64,000 nucleotides of DNA from Burkholderia sp. HI2500 (GCF_002223055.1 NZ_NKFL01000009.1:32029-96028), one strand, 5' to 3'; shown: positions 7,859-17,242, counted from the stretch's first letter. Notes: generated by a model not told the origin, from the letters alone. Program-made: numbers and translations.

Positions 7859-9649
7859 ATGTACGTCAAAAAAATAACTCTCCACCGATTCAAGCAGTTC
7901 AAGGACACGACCATCCGATTGCAGTCGGGGCTTTCCCTCGTGGTGGGGGGTAACAATAGTGGTAAGTCTTCCCTCCTGCAAGCACTTGCGACTTGGCAGT
8001 TCTGCAAAACGCTGCTCGAAATTGAGAAGGGGCGAGCCGGCTGGCTACAAACGAAAACAAAAGCAGGTGTCGGGATGGGGATCGTGGACTTTACACCTTT
8101 GCAGATACCCTCGTTGAGCCATCTTTGGACGAATCTAAAATCAAACAAGGACACGGAAGCCGATGGCTACACGTTAAAGATTGGGGTCTATTGGGATCTT
8201 GATTCGGGGGAAGAACGTCACCTCGAGATAGGACTGTCGTTGGCCAATGACCGGTTGTTTGTCAAGACCACTTCGACGAACCTTTCGGAAGGCGATGTCA
8301 TGACCAAAGACGGTAGTCCGATTGATGGCAACGTCCCGAGGATCGGGTACTTGCCGCCTTTTGCGGGAATCACGGACCGGGAAGCTAGGCTCACGCCAGC
8401 GATGCGTGAGCGATTAATTGGGCAAGGATTATCAGGTGGGGTGATCCGAAATGTGCTCTTCGAACTTCATGAGGAGAACAAGCGGAAACGGGCGAAAATG
8501 CGGGAAGGGAAGACAAAGATCAGCAACTCGGATCTCAAATCCCTACGGGAAAGTGACGCGTGGGAAATTCTTCTGAAAACAATCCAGTCGACGTTCGCGA
8601 CAGAGATTAAAGTAGTTCCTTTCAACGAGCGGTACCATAGCTACCTGCGGGTTGAGTGCGTGAAAGGAGAGTTCAAAGAGGGAGCATTCAAAAAATTCCC
8701 GAAATACAACTCTCGGGACCTTATGGTCGAGGGTAGTGGATTCTTGCAATGGCTCAGCGTCTACGCGCTGTCCCTATCGCCGGACGTTGACGTAATTCTC
8801 CTTGATGAGCCCGACGCGCATCTTAATGCCACGTTACAAAAAGAGCTCGTTGTGGCATTACGCAAAACAACAGAGGCGACTGGTAAGCAAGTTCTCATGG
8901 CGACCCACTCTCCAGAACTCATCCGTTTCTACGACTACGACAAGATCTTGGCGGTCGCGAACAGAAAAGCTCAATACCTTGACGAGCCTGGGGGCAAAGT
9001 AAAAGTGCTTGGCGGCATCGGGACGATCCACACGCCGACGTTGCATGCGCTCATGGAGAGTAAGCGAATGTTGATCTTGGAGGCCGAGAGCGACGCGCGA
9101 TTTCTTGGAATCCTGGCGGAGAGGGCGCAAATCGCCTGGCCCAAGAATGTCGTGCCGTGGTATTGGAATGGTCACGCGTCGGAGCGTCGACGACTCTTTT
9201 TACAGTTACAAAAGGAGATCCCAGGCCTCCAGGCCATCAGCATTAGGGATCGTGACGACGAGCCGGACGACACCGTAGGTGCGGACCTGATCGACAAATC
9301 GAACCCGCCCAAAAACGACGGATTCACGGCAATGAAGTGGCGGAGGCGGCACATCGAAAATTATTTGCTGTGTGAATCGGCGATTGCACGTGCCGCTGAT
9401 AAGCCAGCGGATGACATTCGAGCGTTCTTCGCGGAGAAGCACGGATTGGCATTGCCGGCCGATACGACCGCTACGGACGTGTTGATTGCGGTCCGGGACG
9501 CCCATGGCAAGGAGATATTTACAAAGGGCGTCTGCATCAAGTCGACCTACAATCTCGCGCGAGAAGACGTCGCCAAGAATTTGGAGGAAAACGAGATCGC
9601 GCACGACCTTGTCACATTTTTTACCGCGCTCACAGAACTCGCGAAATGA
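7859..9649 (+). CDS. AAA/ABC-type ATPase with C-terminal TOPRIM/DUF4435-like part; putative defence protein
   Basis: 596 residues. An SMC/OLD-type ATPase occupies the N-terminal ~400: Walker A GGNNSGKSS (30-38), signature-like EGSGFLQWLS (291-300), Walker B VILLDEPDA (312-320) and H-switch MATHSPEL (347-353). The rest resembles a TOPRIM nuclease or DUF4435: LILEAESDARFL (405-416, acidic Glu), SIRDRDDE (461-468, DxD) and RRHIENYLL (496-504), a motif typical of DUF4435. OLD nucleases and PARIS (AriA ATPase plus AriB TOPRIM) combine these parts in phage defence; here they are on one chain. GC content is visibly lower than the neighbours, suggesting separate acquisition. Start at 7859 has only a weak ribosome site. 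Nuclease function is inferred. Confidence 0.75.
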   Translation: MYVKKITLHRFKQFKDTTIRLQSGLSLVVGGNNSGKSSLLQALATWQFCKTLLEIEKGRAGWLQTKTKAGVGMGIVDFTPLQIPSLSHLWTNLKSNKDTEADGYTLKIGVYWDLDSGEERHLEIGLSLANDRLFVKTTSTNLSEGDVMTKDGSPIDGNVPRIGYLPPFAGITDREARLTPAMRERLIGQGLSGGVIRNVLFELHEENKRKRAKMREGKTKISNSDLKSLRESDAWEILLKTIQSTFATEIKVVPFNERYHSYLRVECVKGEFKEGAFKKFPKYNSRDLMVEGSGFLQWLSVYALSLSPDVDVILLDEPDAHLNATLQKELVVALRKTTEATGKQVLMATHSPELIRFYDYDKILAVANRKAQYLDEPGGKVKVLGGIGTIHTPTLHALMESKRMLILEAESDARFLGILAERAQIAWPKNVVPWYWNGHASERRRLFLQLQKEIPGLQAISIRDRDDEPDDTVGADLIDKSNPPKNDGFTAMKWRRRHIENYLLCESAIARAADKPADDIRAFFAEKHGLALPADTTATDVLIAVRDAHGKEIFTKGVCIKSTYNLAREDVAKNLEENEIAHDLVTFFTALTELAK

Positions 9650-9988
9650 TCAACCGTTTCTTGTGAGCCGCCTACTGAAACGCCGGAGCTTTCGTGAACT
9701 ACCCGAGCGCGTGTACGCGCGAAAGGCACATTTGACCGAGGCGGATGTCAGTCGGATGTGTGGAAAAGCCGTCATTCGCGCTCGGTATTCGAATGCCTCT
9801 TTCGGGTCGGGTTGAGCCAGTCGCGATTTGTCGGAGCGGCCACCGACCGGGTTCGGCCAGAAGACGACGGCCGCTGCCTCGTGAGCAGCGTCATCGAGGC
9901 GGCAGCTTGACTCGGTAACCGGACACCCGTGTGCATATGCCTCGCGATGGTTTAGGATCTTCGGGACAATGAGGCCAAGCACAGGGCA
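9650..9988. other. Intergenic region, nothing recognised
   Basis: 339 bp between the ATPase gene and the HEPN-like gene. No open frame with a ribosome site or recognisable product, no clear hairpin with T-tract. It presumably holds the promoter of the downstream gene but no convincing -35/-10 pair stands out. Confidence 0.4.
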
Positions 9989-10966
9989 ATGAAAAGACAC
10001 GAACCAGTGTACAACGTATACACGTATTTCGAAGCCGACGAACTACGGGCCGTGGGGATCAAGCAGTACTTCCGGCAAGGGAGCGACGCCAAAAAACTAG
10101 CGTTTTTGCAAGAGCGCGCCATGCGCGATTTCTCGTCCGTGCGGCGCGTGCCGCTGGCCCGCTCGATGCCGCGCGAGGAGTACCACGCGATGGAACGCCT
10201 GGGCGAAACGACCCACATGTTCGAACCGCTGTTCCGCGAGGTCGGTGCGGGGATGGCCCCGCTGTTTTGCGTTACAGCGATCGTCGACGGCGTGCCCACG
10301 ATCCACGTGAGTGTGCCGCTGGGGCCGCTCAACATGTCAGAGTTGCCGGAGGGCGTGGGGGAGCCTGGGAAAATGGACGACTACCTGTTCAAGTACATTA
10401 ACGAGGAGGCCGGCACGTTCGACATGCCGGGCCTGATCCACGACGACTATTTCAAGGCCATACGGCTGCTGTTCAACAACCGGCACTTCATCTCGTGCCT
10501 CAAACTTCTGATGTCGTTCCTGGACACGATCGCGTACGTCGAGTTCGGCGACCGGCCGCCGCGTGACACGCCTGTGTTCATCGACTGGTTGCGCATGTTC
10601 TCCGGCCCGACCACGGCCGGCGCAACACCCGAAGAACTATGGGAGTTCCGCAACAGCCTGCTGCACATGTCGAACCTGGAGTCCCGCAAGGTCGCCGCCG
10701 GGAAGGTCGCCCGGCTGACTCCGTACGTCGGCGTCCAGGAGTACCCGCCGAGCGACGATCCCATGATGAAATACATCAATACCTATGGGTTGATTGAAGC
10801 GGTGGCGGCGGCGATCCAGCGTTGGATCACCTCGTACAACCACCACCCGGAAAAGATGCGCACGTTCGTCCAGCGTTACGACCGCGTGGTGTCGGACGAT
10901 CGCCAGGCGTTTATTGCGATGCCGCCCGCGACGGGGCCAAGGGACGGGGCGACCGAAACCGCATGA
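9989..10966 (+). CDS. Hypothetical protein with HEPN-like RNSLLH motif
   Basis: 325 residues, soluble, no signal peptide. No family named with confidence. Residues 221-226 read RNSLLH, an R-x4-H motif of the kind that forms the RNase active site of HEPN domains, within a predicted helical C-terminal region (LEF...WEFRNSLLHMSN). The N-terminal ~120 residues are of mixed structure. It sits between an OLD/PARIS-like ATPase and an AbiJ-like gene on the same strand, which supports a defence-related role, though the motif is short and could be chance. GC content is like the plasmid average, unlike the preceding ATPase gene. Confidence 0.5.
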   Translation: MKRHEPVYNVYTYFEADELRAVGIKQYFRQGSDAKKLAFLQERAMRDFSSVRRVPLARSMPREEYHAMERLGETTHMFEPLFREVGAGMAPLFCVTAIVDGVPTIHVSVPLGPLNMSELPEGVGEPGKMDDYLFKYINEEAGTFDMPGLIHDDYFKAIRLLFNNRHFISCLKLLMSFLDTIAYVEFGDRPPRDTPVFIDWLRMFSGPTTAGATPEELWEFRNSLLHMSNLESRKVAAGKVARLTPYVGVQEYPPSDDPMMKYINTYGLIEAVAAAIQRWITSYNHHPEKMRTFVQRYDRVVSDDRQAFIAMPPATGPRDGATETA

Positions 10967-11065
10967 CGGCGTTTGGCGGGTCTTGCCCGTACATGCCGCT
11001 TGCCCGGTGGCATCGCTGTTCCTCGTTACAATCGTCGACAGACCAGCCCATACATCGGGAGCAGC

Positions 11066-11857
11066 ATGGCAACCCTGTCCTCTATCGAAAAGCGGAAACT
11101 CGAACGCTTGCTTGGCATGAGCAGCGGCTATGTGCTCGACTTTTCCGACCGCACGTTTTCCCTTTTCTTCGAGGAGCACACTGGCCTGGACATCGACGAT
11201 GCCAAATACCGGATCAATATGAGTTCGGGCTCCAAGGCCAACCGGATGCGGGGCTTTTGGACCATTGAACCCGACCACATCGTTGCCAAAGCGCTGGTCG
11301 CGATGATCGAGCACGCCAACGAATACGAGTGCCTTCCGGCCGACATGGACAATGCCCTGCTCGCCGACGTGCAGAATATCATCGACCGACTTCAACAAAA
11401 CTCGGCGAGTCCGGTCCCGGAGGTCGACGCATTCACGGCCAGCGTCAACGACCTGGACTTTGAAGCAGCCGCGAAACACATACGAACGGCCATCGATCAA
11501 AACGAGCCGGCGACAGCGCTTGATCGCTTGCACGTGTTCACGATTAAGTTTCTTCGCACGCACTGCGAGCGCCGCGGCATTGAGGTGAACCGAGACAAAC
11601 CGTTGCACAGCCTTATGGGCGAGTACGTCAAAGCGGTTCGAGCAGCCGGGCTGCTTGAGTCGGAGATGACCGATCGCATCCTGCGGAGCAGCATCAGCAT
11701 CCTGGAAGCATTCAACGATGTACGCAACAACAAAAGCCTAGCGCACGACAACCCCATCCTGAACCACAGCGAGGCTCTGCTGATCTTCAGCCACATCGGT
11801 GCATCGATCCGGTTCATTCGAACGCTGGAAGGACGAGCGATGGACCGATCGCGTTGA
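11066..11857 (+). CDS. AbiJ-like abortive infection protein
   Basis: 263 residues from ATG 11066, preceded by CGGGAG; an upstream in-frame ATG at 10973 has no ribosome site. The N-terminus (SSGYVLDFSDRTFSLFF, then SKANRMRGFW, residues 19-65) matches the pattern of AbiJ N-terminal domain 3. Residues ~145-245 resemble the Abi C-terminal HEPN-type domain, with R220-NNKSLA-H227 (R-x6-H) in the usual position. Such proteins are proposed to cleave RNA on phage infection and stop the host cell. Third in a row of defence-like genes; its 3' end faces dnaE2 convergently, 78 bp away. Function in this plasmid is inferred. Confidence 0.7.
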   Translation: MATLSSIEKRKLERLLGMSSGYVLDFSDRTFSLFFEEHTGLDIDDAKYRINMSSGSKANRMRGFWTIEPDHIVAKALVAMIEHANEYECLPADMDNALLADVQNIIDRLQQNSASPVPEVDAFTASVNDLDFEAAAKHIRTAIDQNEPATALDRLHVFTIKFLRTHCERRGIEVNRDKPLHSLMGEYVKAVRAAGLLESEMTDRILRSSISILEAFNDVRNNKSLAHDNPILNHSEALLIFSHIGASIRFIRTLEGRAMDRSR

Positions 11858-11935
11858 ACGTTGCGTCCAAGCCCGGACCGCGTATGGCCGTTACAACGGG
11901 GAAAAATCGTAGGCGACGTGGCCCTGTTCGGGTCG

Positions 11936-14900
11936 CTAGCAGAACTCACGCGCTGACGTCGGCAGCGCCCCGAGTAGCTCAGTCCGGTCGACGAGCTTGC
12001 GCGCAATCAGGTGCCGCACCTTGCCCTCGGCTTGCCACACGCCGTAGACGGCGAGCAATGCCGCGCCGAGCGCCTCCTTCCGATACGTTTCCAGCAGTTG
12101 CGGCCAGAGAATCACGTTCACCTGGCCAGTCTCGTCCTCGAGCGTCATGAACAGCACGCCGTTGGCCGTGCCCGGACGCTGCCGCACCGTGACCAGTCCG
12201 CAAGCGCGTGCGAGTTGCCCGCTGCGCAGCGTCGCCAACTGGTCGGCCGGTTGCAGGCGATCGAGCGTCAGGCGATCACGCAGCAGCGCGAGCGGATGCC
12301 GGCCGAGCGTGAACCCCATCGCGCGGTAGTCCGTCACGATCTCATTGCCCTCGGATGCTTGGGGCAACGCCGGCACTGCGTCGTCACGTTCAGTGCCGCG
12401 CAGCAGATCTCGATCCGGCACGGCAGCGGCCGCCAGCCAAAGCGCCGCGCGTCGGTTGCCGTCGGCGAATGAGCGGAGGGCGTTCGCGCGCGCGAGCACC
12501 TGCAGGTCGTGCCGATCAAGCCGCGCTCGGCGCGCGAGGTCCGCGACGTCGACGAAAGGCCGCGCTGCGCGTGCGAGCTCGATGCGGCCCGCGACATCCT
12601 CTCGCATACCGCGCAACAGCGAGAAACCGAGGCGCACGGGCGCCGACGTCGTCGGGCCTTCGATCGCGGAATTCCACGTGCTCACGTTGACATCGGCGGG
12701 CAGCACCTCAACGCCGCGACGCCGCGCGTCCTGCAGCAACTGCGACGGCGTGTAAAAGCCCATCGGCTGGCTGTTGAGCAGGGCGGCCAGAAACACGGTC
12801 GGTTCATGTCGACGCAGCCACGCGCTCGAGTAGACGAGCAGCGCGAAGCTGGCCGCGTGGCTCTCCGGGAAGCCGTACTCGCCGAAGCCTTTGATCTGCG
12901 CGAAGATCGATTCGGCGAACTCGCGATCGTAGCCGCGCGCGAGCATGCCGCTCACGAGCCGGTCGTGGTACGGCTCCAGTCCGCCCTTGCGTTTCCATGC
13001 CGCCATCGCGCGGCGCAGCTGGTCGGCCTCGCCGGCGGAGAAGCCGGCCGCCAGCATGGCGACCTGCATCACCTGCTCCTGGAAGATCGGCACGCCGAGC
13101 GTGCGCTTCAGCGCTTTCTCCATGCCATCCGACGGGAACGTGACGGGTTCCAGTCCCTGCCGGCGGCGCAGGAACGGATGGACCATCCCGCCTTGCACCG
13201 GGCCCGGCCGCACGATCGCGACTTCGATCACCAGGTCGTAGAAGCACTGCGGCCGCAGGCGCGGCAGCATCGACATCTGCGCGCGCGATTCCACCTGGAA
13301 CACGCCCATGCTGTCGCCATCGCACAGCATGTCGTAGGTCGCCTTGTCCTCGACCGGTATGTCCTGCAGCTCGAACGTCTCGCCGCGCTTCTCGGAGATC
13401 ATGTCGAGCGCGCGTCGCACCATCGACAGCATGCCGAGCGCGAGCACGTCGATCTTCAGGATCCCGAGCGCCTCGATGTCGTCTTTGTCCCACTGGATGA
13501 TGGTGCGGTCCTCCATCGCGGCGTTTTCAACCGGCACGAGCCGTGTGAGCTTGCCGCGGCTGATCACGAAGCCACCCGAGTGCTGCGACAGGTGCCGCGG
13601 GTAGCCGAGCAGCTGCGCGGCGAATCCAGCCCACTGCTGGTTCAACGGCGCTTCGGGATCGAGGCCGGCCTCGGCAAACCGCTGCAGCAGATCCGCGCGC
13701 GAATCGAACCAGTGGTGCTGCTTCGCGACGCGATCGACGATCGCCGGATCCACGCCGAGCGCCTTTCCGGCTTCCCGCAACGCGCTGCGCGGCCGGTACG
13801 TCGTGACGGCGGCCGTCAGCGCGGCGCGATCGCGGCCGTACTTGCGGTAGATGTACTGCATGACCTCTTCGCGACGCTGATGCTCGAAATCGACGTCGAT
13901 GTCAGGCGGCTCGTTGCGTTCCTTGGAGATGAACCGTTCGAATAGCATCGATTGCCGCGATGGATCGACCTCGGTCACGCCGAGGCAGTAGCAGACCGAG
14001 GAGTTCGCCGCCGAGCCGCGGCCCTGGCACAAGATGCCTTGCTCGCGTGCGAACTGCACAATGTCGTAGACGGTCAGGAAATACGCCTCGTAGTTCAGGT
14101 CCGCGATCAGCTGTAGTTCGTGTTCGATCTGCGCCTGCACGTCGATCGGGATGCCGGCGGGGAAGCGCCGCCGGGCGCCGATGTAGGTTTGTTCGCGCAG
14201 GTACGTCGCCGGGTCGGTACCGGCCGGCACCAGTTCGTCGGGATACTCGTACTTCAGGTCGTCGAGTGAGAACGTGCAGCGCCGCGCGACGCGTATGGTT
14301 TCCTCGAGCGCGCCGGCCGGGTAGAGGTTGGCGAGCCGCAGGCGTGATCGCAGATGACGTTCCGCGTTCGGCGCGAGCTCGTACCCGCACTCGGACACCG
14401 GCCGGCCGACCCGGATCCCGGTCAACACGTCCTGCAGCGGCTTGCGCGATCGAACGTGCATGAGCGGCCAACTGGTGGCCACCACCGGCACGCCGTGGTG
14501 CGCGGCGACGCGCTCGACCACGCCTCGGTGGATGTCGTCCATCGCACGCGCGTGCAACGTGAGCGCAACCCACGCGCGATCGCCGAACACGCGCGCGATC
14601 CACTCGACCTGGGCGTCGAGCCGCTGCTCGTTGGCTGGGAAGTCGGGCGACAGGATCGCGATGCAATCGGGCAGGGTGCGCAGGTGGGTGAATGGGGCTT
14701 CAGGGTGCTCGACATCGAGGGGCGCCAGGCGGTACGTGCCTTTCTTTCCGCGCATGCGGCCGAGCGAGATGAATTCGCAGAGGTTGCCGTAACCGTCCCG
14801 ATTCATCGCGAGTGCAGTGAAGGCGAGCGCGGGTGAGCCGTCGGCGGCCGTCAGCCGGAAGTGCGAGCCGATGATCAGCGGCATGTTCGCGGCCTTCGCT

Positions 14901-15085
14901 TCGACGTGCGCGCGCACGGCGCCGGCCAGCGAGCATTCGTCGGTGATCGCGATCGCGCTGTAGCCGAGCTGCGCCGCGCGCGCGACGTATTCCTCGGCGC
15001 GTGACGCACCGTGCAGGAACGAAAAATCGGAGGCGGCTTGAAGTTCCGCGTAGGCGGGCAAGGCGCCGAAACTGCCGGCGTTCAT
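11936..15085 (-). CDS. dnaE2: Error-prone DNA polymerase DnaE2 (ImuC)
   Basis: 1049 residues, the normal length for DnaE2. Order: PHP domain at the N-terminus (AELQAASDFSFLHGASRAEE), polymerase core with the catalytic motif PPDIDVDFEHQRREEV (two Asp) near residue 390, finger and helix-hairpin-helix regions, and a C-terminal OB fold (GVLFMTLEDETGQVNVILWP). DnaE2 is the catalytic member of the ImuA-ImuB-DnaE2 mutasome, which copies damaged DNA with low fidelity using the beta clamp. It is the last gene of the imuA-imuB-dnaE2 unit and starts 7 bp after imuB ends, so it is probably under the LexA box upstream of imuA. It appears intact. Confidence 0.95.
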   Translation of the reverse strand: MNAGSFGALPAYAELQAASDFSFLHGASRAEEYVARAAQLGYSAIAITDECSLAGAVRAHVEAKAANMPLIIGSHFRLTAADGSPALAFTALAMNRDGYGNLCEFISLGRMRGKKGTYRLAPLDVEHPEAPFTHLRTLPDCIAILSPDFPANEQRLDAQVEWIARVFGDRAWVALTLHARAMDDIHRGVVERVAAHHGVPVVATSWPLMHVRSRKPLQDVLTGIRVGRPVSECGYELAPNAERHLRSRLRLANLYPAGALEETIRVARRCTFSLDDLKYEYPDELVPAGTDPATYLREQTYIGARRRFPAGIPIDVQAQIEHELQLIADLNYEAYFLTVYDIVQFAREQGILCQGRGSAANSSVCYCLGVTEVDPSRQSMLFERFISKERNEPPDIDVDFEHQRREEVMQYIYRKYGRDRAALTAAVTTYRPRSALREAGKALGVDPAIVDRVAKQHHWFDSRADLLQRFAEAGLDPEAPLNQQWAGFAAQLLGYPRHLSQHSGGFVISRGKLTRLVPVENAAMEDRTIIQWDKDDIEALGILKIDVLALGMLSMVRRALDMISEKRGETFELQDIPVEDKATYDMLCDGDSMGVFQVESRAQMSMLPRLRPQCFYDLVIEVAIVRPGPVQGGMVHPFLRRRQGLEPVTFPSDGMEKALKRTLGVPIFQEQVMQVAMLAAGFSAGEADQLRRAMAAWKRKGGLEPYHDRLVSGMLARGYDREFAESIFAQIKGFGEYGFPESHAASFALLVYSSAWLRRHEPTVFLAALLNSQPMGFYTPSQLLQDARRRGVEVLPADVNVSTWNSAIEGPTTSAPVRLGFSLLRGMREDVAGRIELARAARPFVDVADLARRARLDRHDLQVLARANALRSFADGNRRAALWLAAAAVPDRDLLRGTERDDAVPALPQASEGNEIVTDYRAMGFTLGRHPLALLRDRLTLDRLQPADQLATLRSGQLARACGLVTVRQRPGTANGVLFMTLEDETGQVNVILWPQLLETYRKEALGAALLAVYGVWQAEGKVRHLIARKLVDRTELLGALPTSAREFC

Positions 15086-15091
15086 GGTGAA

Positions 15092-16570
15092 TCAACCGAA
15101 CAGGCCGTGCAGGAAGAAGCGCGCTTCGCTCTCGTCGCTGGCCGTCGGCCGCTCCTTGTAGATCCAGTAGCAGATGCCGGCGGTGTCCTCGGCGACGAAG
15201 TAGTCGCGCGTCACGGTCTGCCCATCCTGCCAGCCGCCTTCGATGCGCTCGCCGGGCGATACCATGCGCAGCGGAGTGCCGTAGAACGGCCGATGCTGGC
15301 GCGTGAGAAGCGGCACGGGCTTGGCAAGCAGCCACGCCGGGCGTGGCAAATCCGCCGGCAGCGACGATGGCTTCGGCGCGTCGCGCATCGGCACCCATCG
15401 AGCGGCTGGCTCTGGACGGTAGTCGGCCATGGGAGCCGGGACGAGCACGTTCTCGGCGCCGAGCCGCGCAGTCAGCAGTTCGAGCAGCCGCGTGTGATCC
15501 TGCGGCGTGCCGCCAGGCTCCGGAAATAGCGAGTCGCTCGGTGCGGCTGCTTCCTGCACGCTGCGCGCGACCAGGCGCACCGCAATCACGGGGCCGGCGA
15601 GCTCGACGTGGCCGAGCCGTTCCTTGACGAGCCGGGTGAGGTGTTCCTCGAAGCGAGTGGGCGCGCCCAACGCAATTTCGATTTCGGTCGGCGCGATCGC
15701 CTCCCGGCCGCGCTCGTGCTCGAGCAACAGCGCGAACGCGGCGACGTCCAGCTGCTTCGCGGTGAGCCAGCCAGTCAGCTGCATGATCAGCCGGCGCGCA
15801 ACGAACAGTAGTGCCTCGGCATGCTCGACACGATCCATCAGTTCGACGCGCGTGTCGAACGACGGCGGCATTTCGATCCAGTCGTAAGGCGCCGGCGCGG
15901 TGCCGGCGACCTGGTCGAGCCAGTCGAGCAGCTGCGTGCCGCAGCGCTTTTTCAGCCCGGCGCGAGGCAAGCGCTGCAGATCGGCCAGCGTTTCGCAGCC
16001 GAGATCCTCAAACCAGTTCGCGTAGCGCCGAGCGTCCGGCGCCACGACGAGCGGCACGCGCGCGAGCGCGCGGCGCAGCGATCGTGCGGATAGCGCGATG
16101 CCGCCGCGCAGGCCGCGGGCAACCATCCACGCGGCCGGGCCCGACGACGCCACGGATATCGCCGCGGTGACGCCGAACGACGCGACGACGTCGCGCACGC
16201 AGTGGCGCAGCGCGCGGATGCCGTGGAAGAGGCGCAGGCTCGCCGTCACGTTGAGCACCACGACTGCTTCCTCGGCGTCGACGACGCTCGGCGTGAACTG
16301 CAGGAGCGCATAGGCAACGCCGAGCACGAGCTCGCGCTCGCGCGCGGCGTCGCGCTCGCGGATCTGCGCGTCCGGCGCGAGCGACAGCACGCCACCGCGG
16401 CGCATGCCGGCGACCACGCCGAGCGCACGCGCGGCGAGATCGAGCGCCACGACGCGGCCGCCCTCGAGCACGACGAGCCCGCGCGCATCGTCAGGCGACG
16501 GCGCTGGCGATTGCGGCCGGAACACTTCGAGATTGAGGTGCGGCAGATGCACGCCGATCCAGACTTCCAT
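15092..16570 (-). CDS. imuB: ImuB, inactive Y-family polymerase of the mutasome
   Basis: 492 residues, typical length. It starts WIGVHLPHLNLEVF, the ImuB form of the Y-family N-terminus, in which catalytic acidic residues are lost; in the family ImuB acts as a scaffold linking DnaE2 and ImuA to the beta clamp. A candidate clamp-binding motif is DSLFP near residue 340. The C-terminal region has RPFYGTPLRM and a final YFVAEDTAGICYWIYKE stretch common to ImuB. The 5' end overlaps imuA by 80 bp, showing tight coupling; dnaE2 follows 7 bp downstream. Membership is clear from order and sequence. Confidence 0.92.
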   Translation of the reverse strand: MEVWIGVHLPHLNLEVFRPQSPAPSPDDARGLVVLEGGRVVALDLAARALGVVAGMRRGGVLSLAPDAQIRERDAARERELVLGVAYALLQFTPSVVDAEEAVVVLNVTASLRLFHGIRALRHCVRDVVASFGVTAAISVASSGPAAWMVARGLRGGIALSARSLRRALARVPLVVAPDARRYANWFEDLGCETLADLQRLPRAGLKKRCGTQLLDWLDQVAGTAPAPYDWIEMPPSFDTRVELMDRVEHAEALLFVARRLIMQLTGWLTAKQLDVAAFALLLEHERGREAIAPTEIEIALGAPTRFEEHLTRLVKERLGHVELAGPVIAVRLVARSVQEAAAPSDSLFPEPGGTPQDHTRLLELLTARLGAENVLVPAPMADYRPEPAARWVPMRDAPKPSSLPADLPRPAWLLAKPVPLLTRQHRPFYGTPLRMVSPGERIEGGWQDGQTVTRDYFVAEDTAGICYWIYKERPTASDESEARFFLHGLFG

Positions 16571-17207
16571 GGCGGTTCAACAAAATCGGCGAGGGGGACA
16601 AGGGAACGAACAGCGGCGTGTCGCGTGCTGGCCCGCGGCGCTTCACGAACGTGACGTCGACGCCGTCGCGCTTCGGCGCCAACGCGAGCCGCAACGGTGC
16701 CGGTGACGCGTCGCGCGCGGCGGCCGCCGGCCGGAACAAGAAGAACAGCGCCTGGCCGCTCTGCGCGGCCAGATTGAGCCGCCGCAACGCGTCCGCACGA
16801 ACGTGCGACTGCCAAAGCAGCACGGCGGCGCACGTACCGGCCCGCAACACCTGCTCGGTGGCCCACAAGGCGTCAGCCGTGCGCGGCGCCGGCAGCGTGA
16901 CAAAGCTCGCCGGATCGATGCCCCAATACGCGAGCGCCAGCGGTTGCAGCGCGTGCGGTGGCTGGATCAGGACGACCGGCTTGCCGGCCGCGCGCGCGAG
17001 CACGGGCGCCAGCAGCCGGAGCTCGCCGATACCCGGCTGCGGCGCAAGCAGTTCGACCAGGGCGCCAGCCGGCCAGCCGCCGCCGGGCAGTTCGGACGTC
17101 AGTTCCGGATGACCCGTGTCGACGGCGCGGGTGCTTGAGCGGGCCAGTTGGCTGGCTCGCCATAAACCCGGGTGGATGGCTTCAGGATGGGCGAGGACAG
17201 GATGCAT
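16491..17207 (-). CDS. imuA: ImuA, RecA-like mutasome subunit
   Basis: Start set at 17207 (MHPVLAHPEAIHPGLWRAS) because the upstream in-frame ATG at 17234 lies inside the LexA box; 238 residues result. The opening IHPGLWRASQLAR, then ELPGGGWPAGALVELL, is typical of ImuA, a SulA/RecA-like ATPase relative that lost the strict Walker A. ImuA supports ImuB and DnaE2 in damage-induced mutagenesis. The C-terminal 27 codons overlap imuB. SOS regulation is indicated by CTGT-N8-ACAG 20 bp upstream of the chosen start. No strong ribosome site is seen before the start. Confidence 0.9.
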   Translation of the reverse strand: MHPVLAHPEAIHPGLWRASQLARSSTRAVDTGHPELTSELPGGGWPAGALVELLAPQPGIGELRLLAPVLARAAGKPVVLIQPPHALQPLALAYWGIDPASFVTLPAPRTADALWATEQVLRAGTCAAVLLWQSHVRADALRRLNLAAQSGQALFFLFRPAAAARDASPAPLRLALAPKRDGVDVTFVKRRGPARDTPLFVPLSPSPILLNRHGSLDRRASAAPQSRSVPAAIASAVA

Positions 17208-17226
17208 GGGGTCAGTTACACAAACA

Positions 17227-17242
17227 CTGTACATTTATACAG
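17227..17242. promoter_or_regulatory. LexA box upstream of imuA
   Basis: CTGTACATTTATACAG matches the proteobacterial LexA consensus CTGT-N8-ACAG exactly, with an AT-rich centre. It ends 20 bp upstream of the imuA start, where it would cover the promoter of imuA-imuB-dnaE2. It falls between the SRAP gene and imuA, so SRAP would not be controlled by it unless from elsewhere. Confidence 0.85.

Noticed and set aside
12509..13945. 478-codon plus-strand frame opposite dnaE2
   Set aside because: His/Arg-rich shadow of the dnaE2 coding strand; no ribosome site or domain, and dnaE2 is full-length on the other strand.
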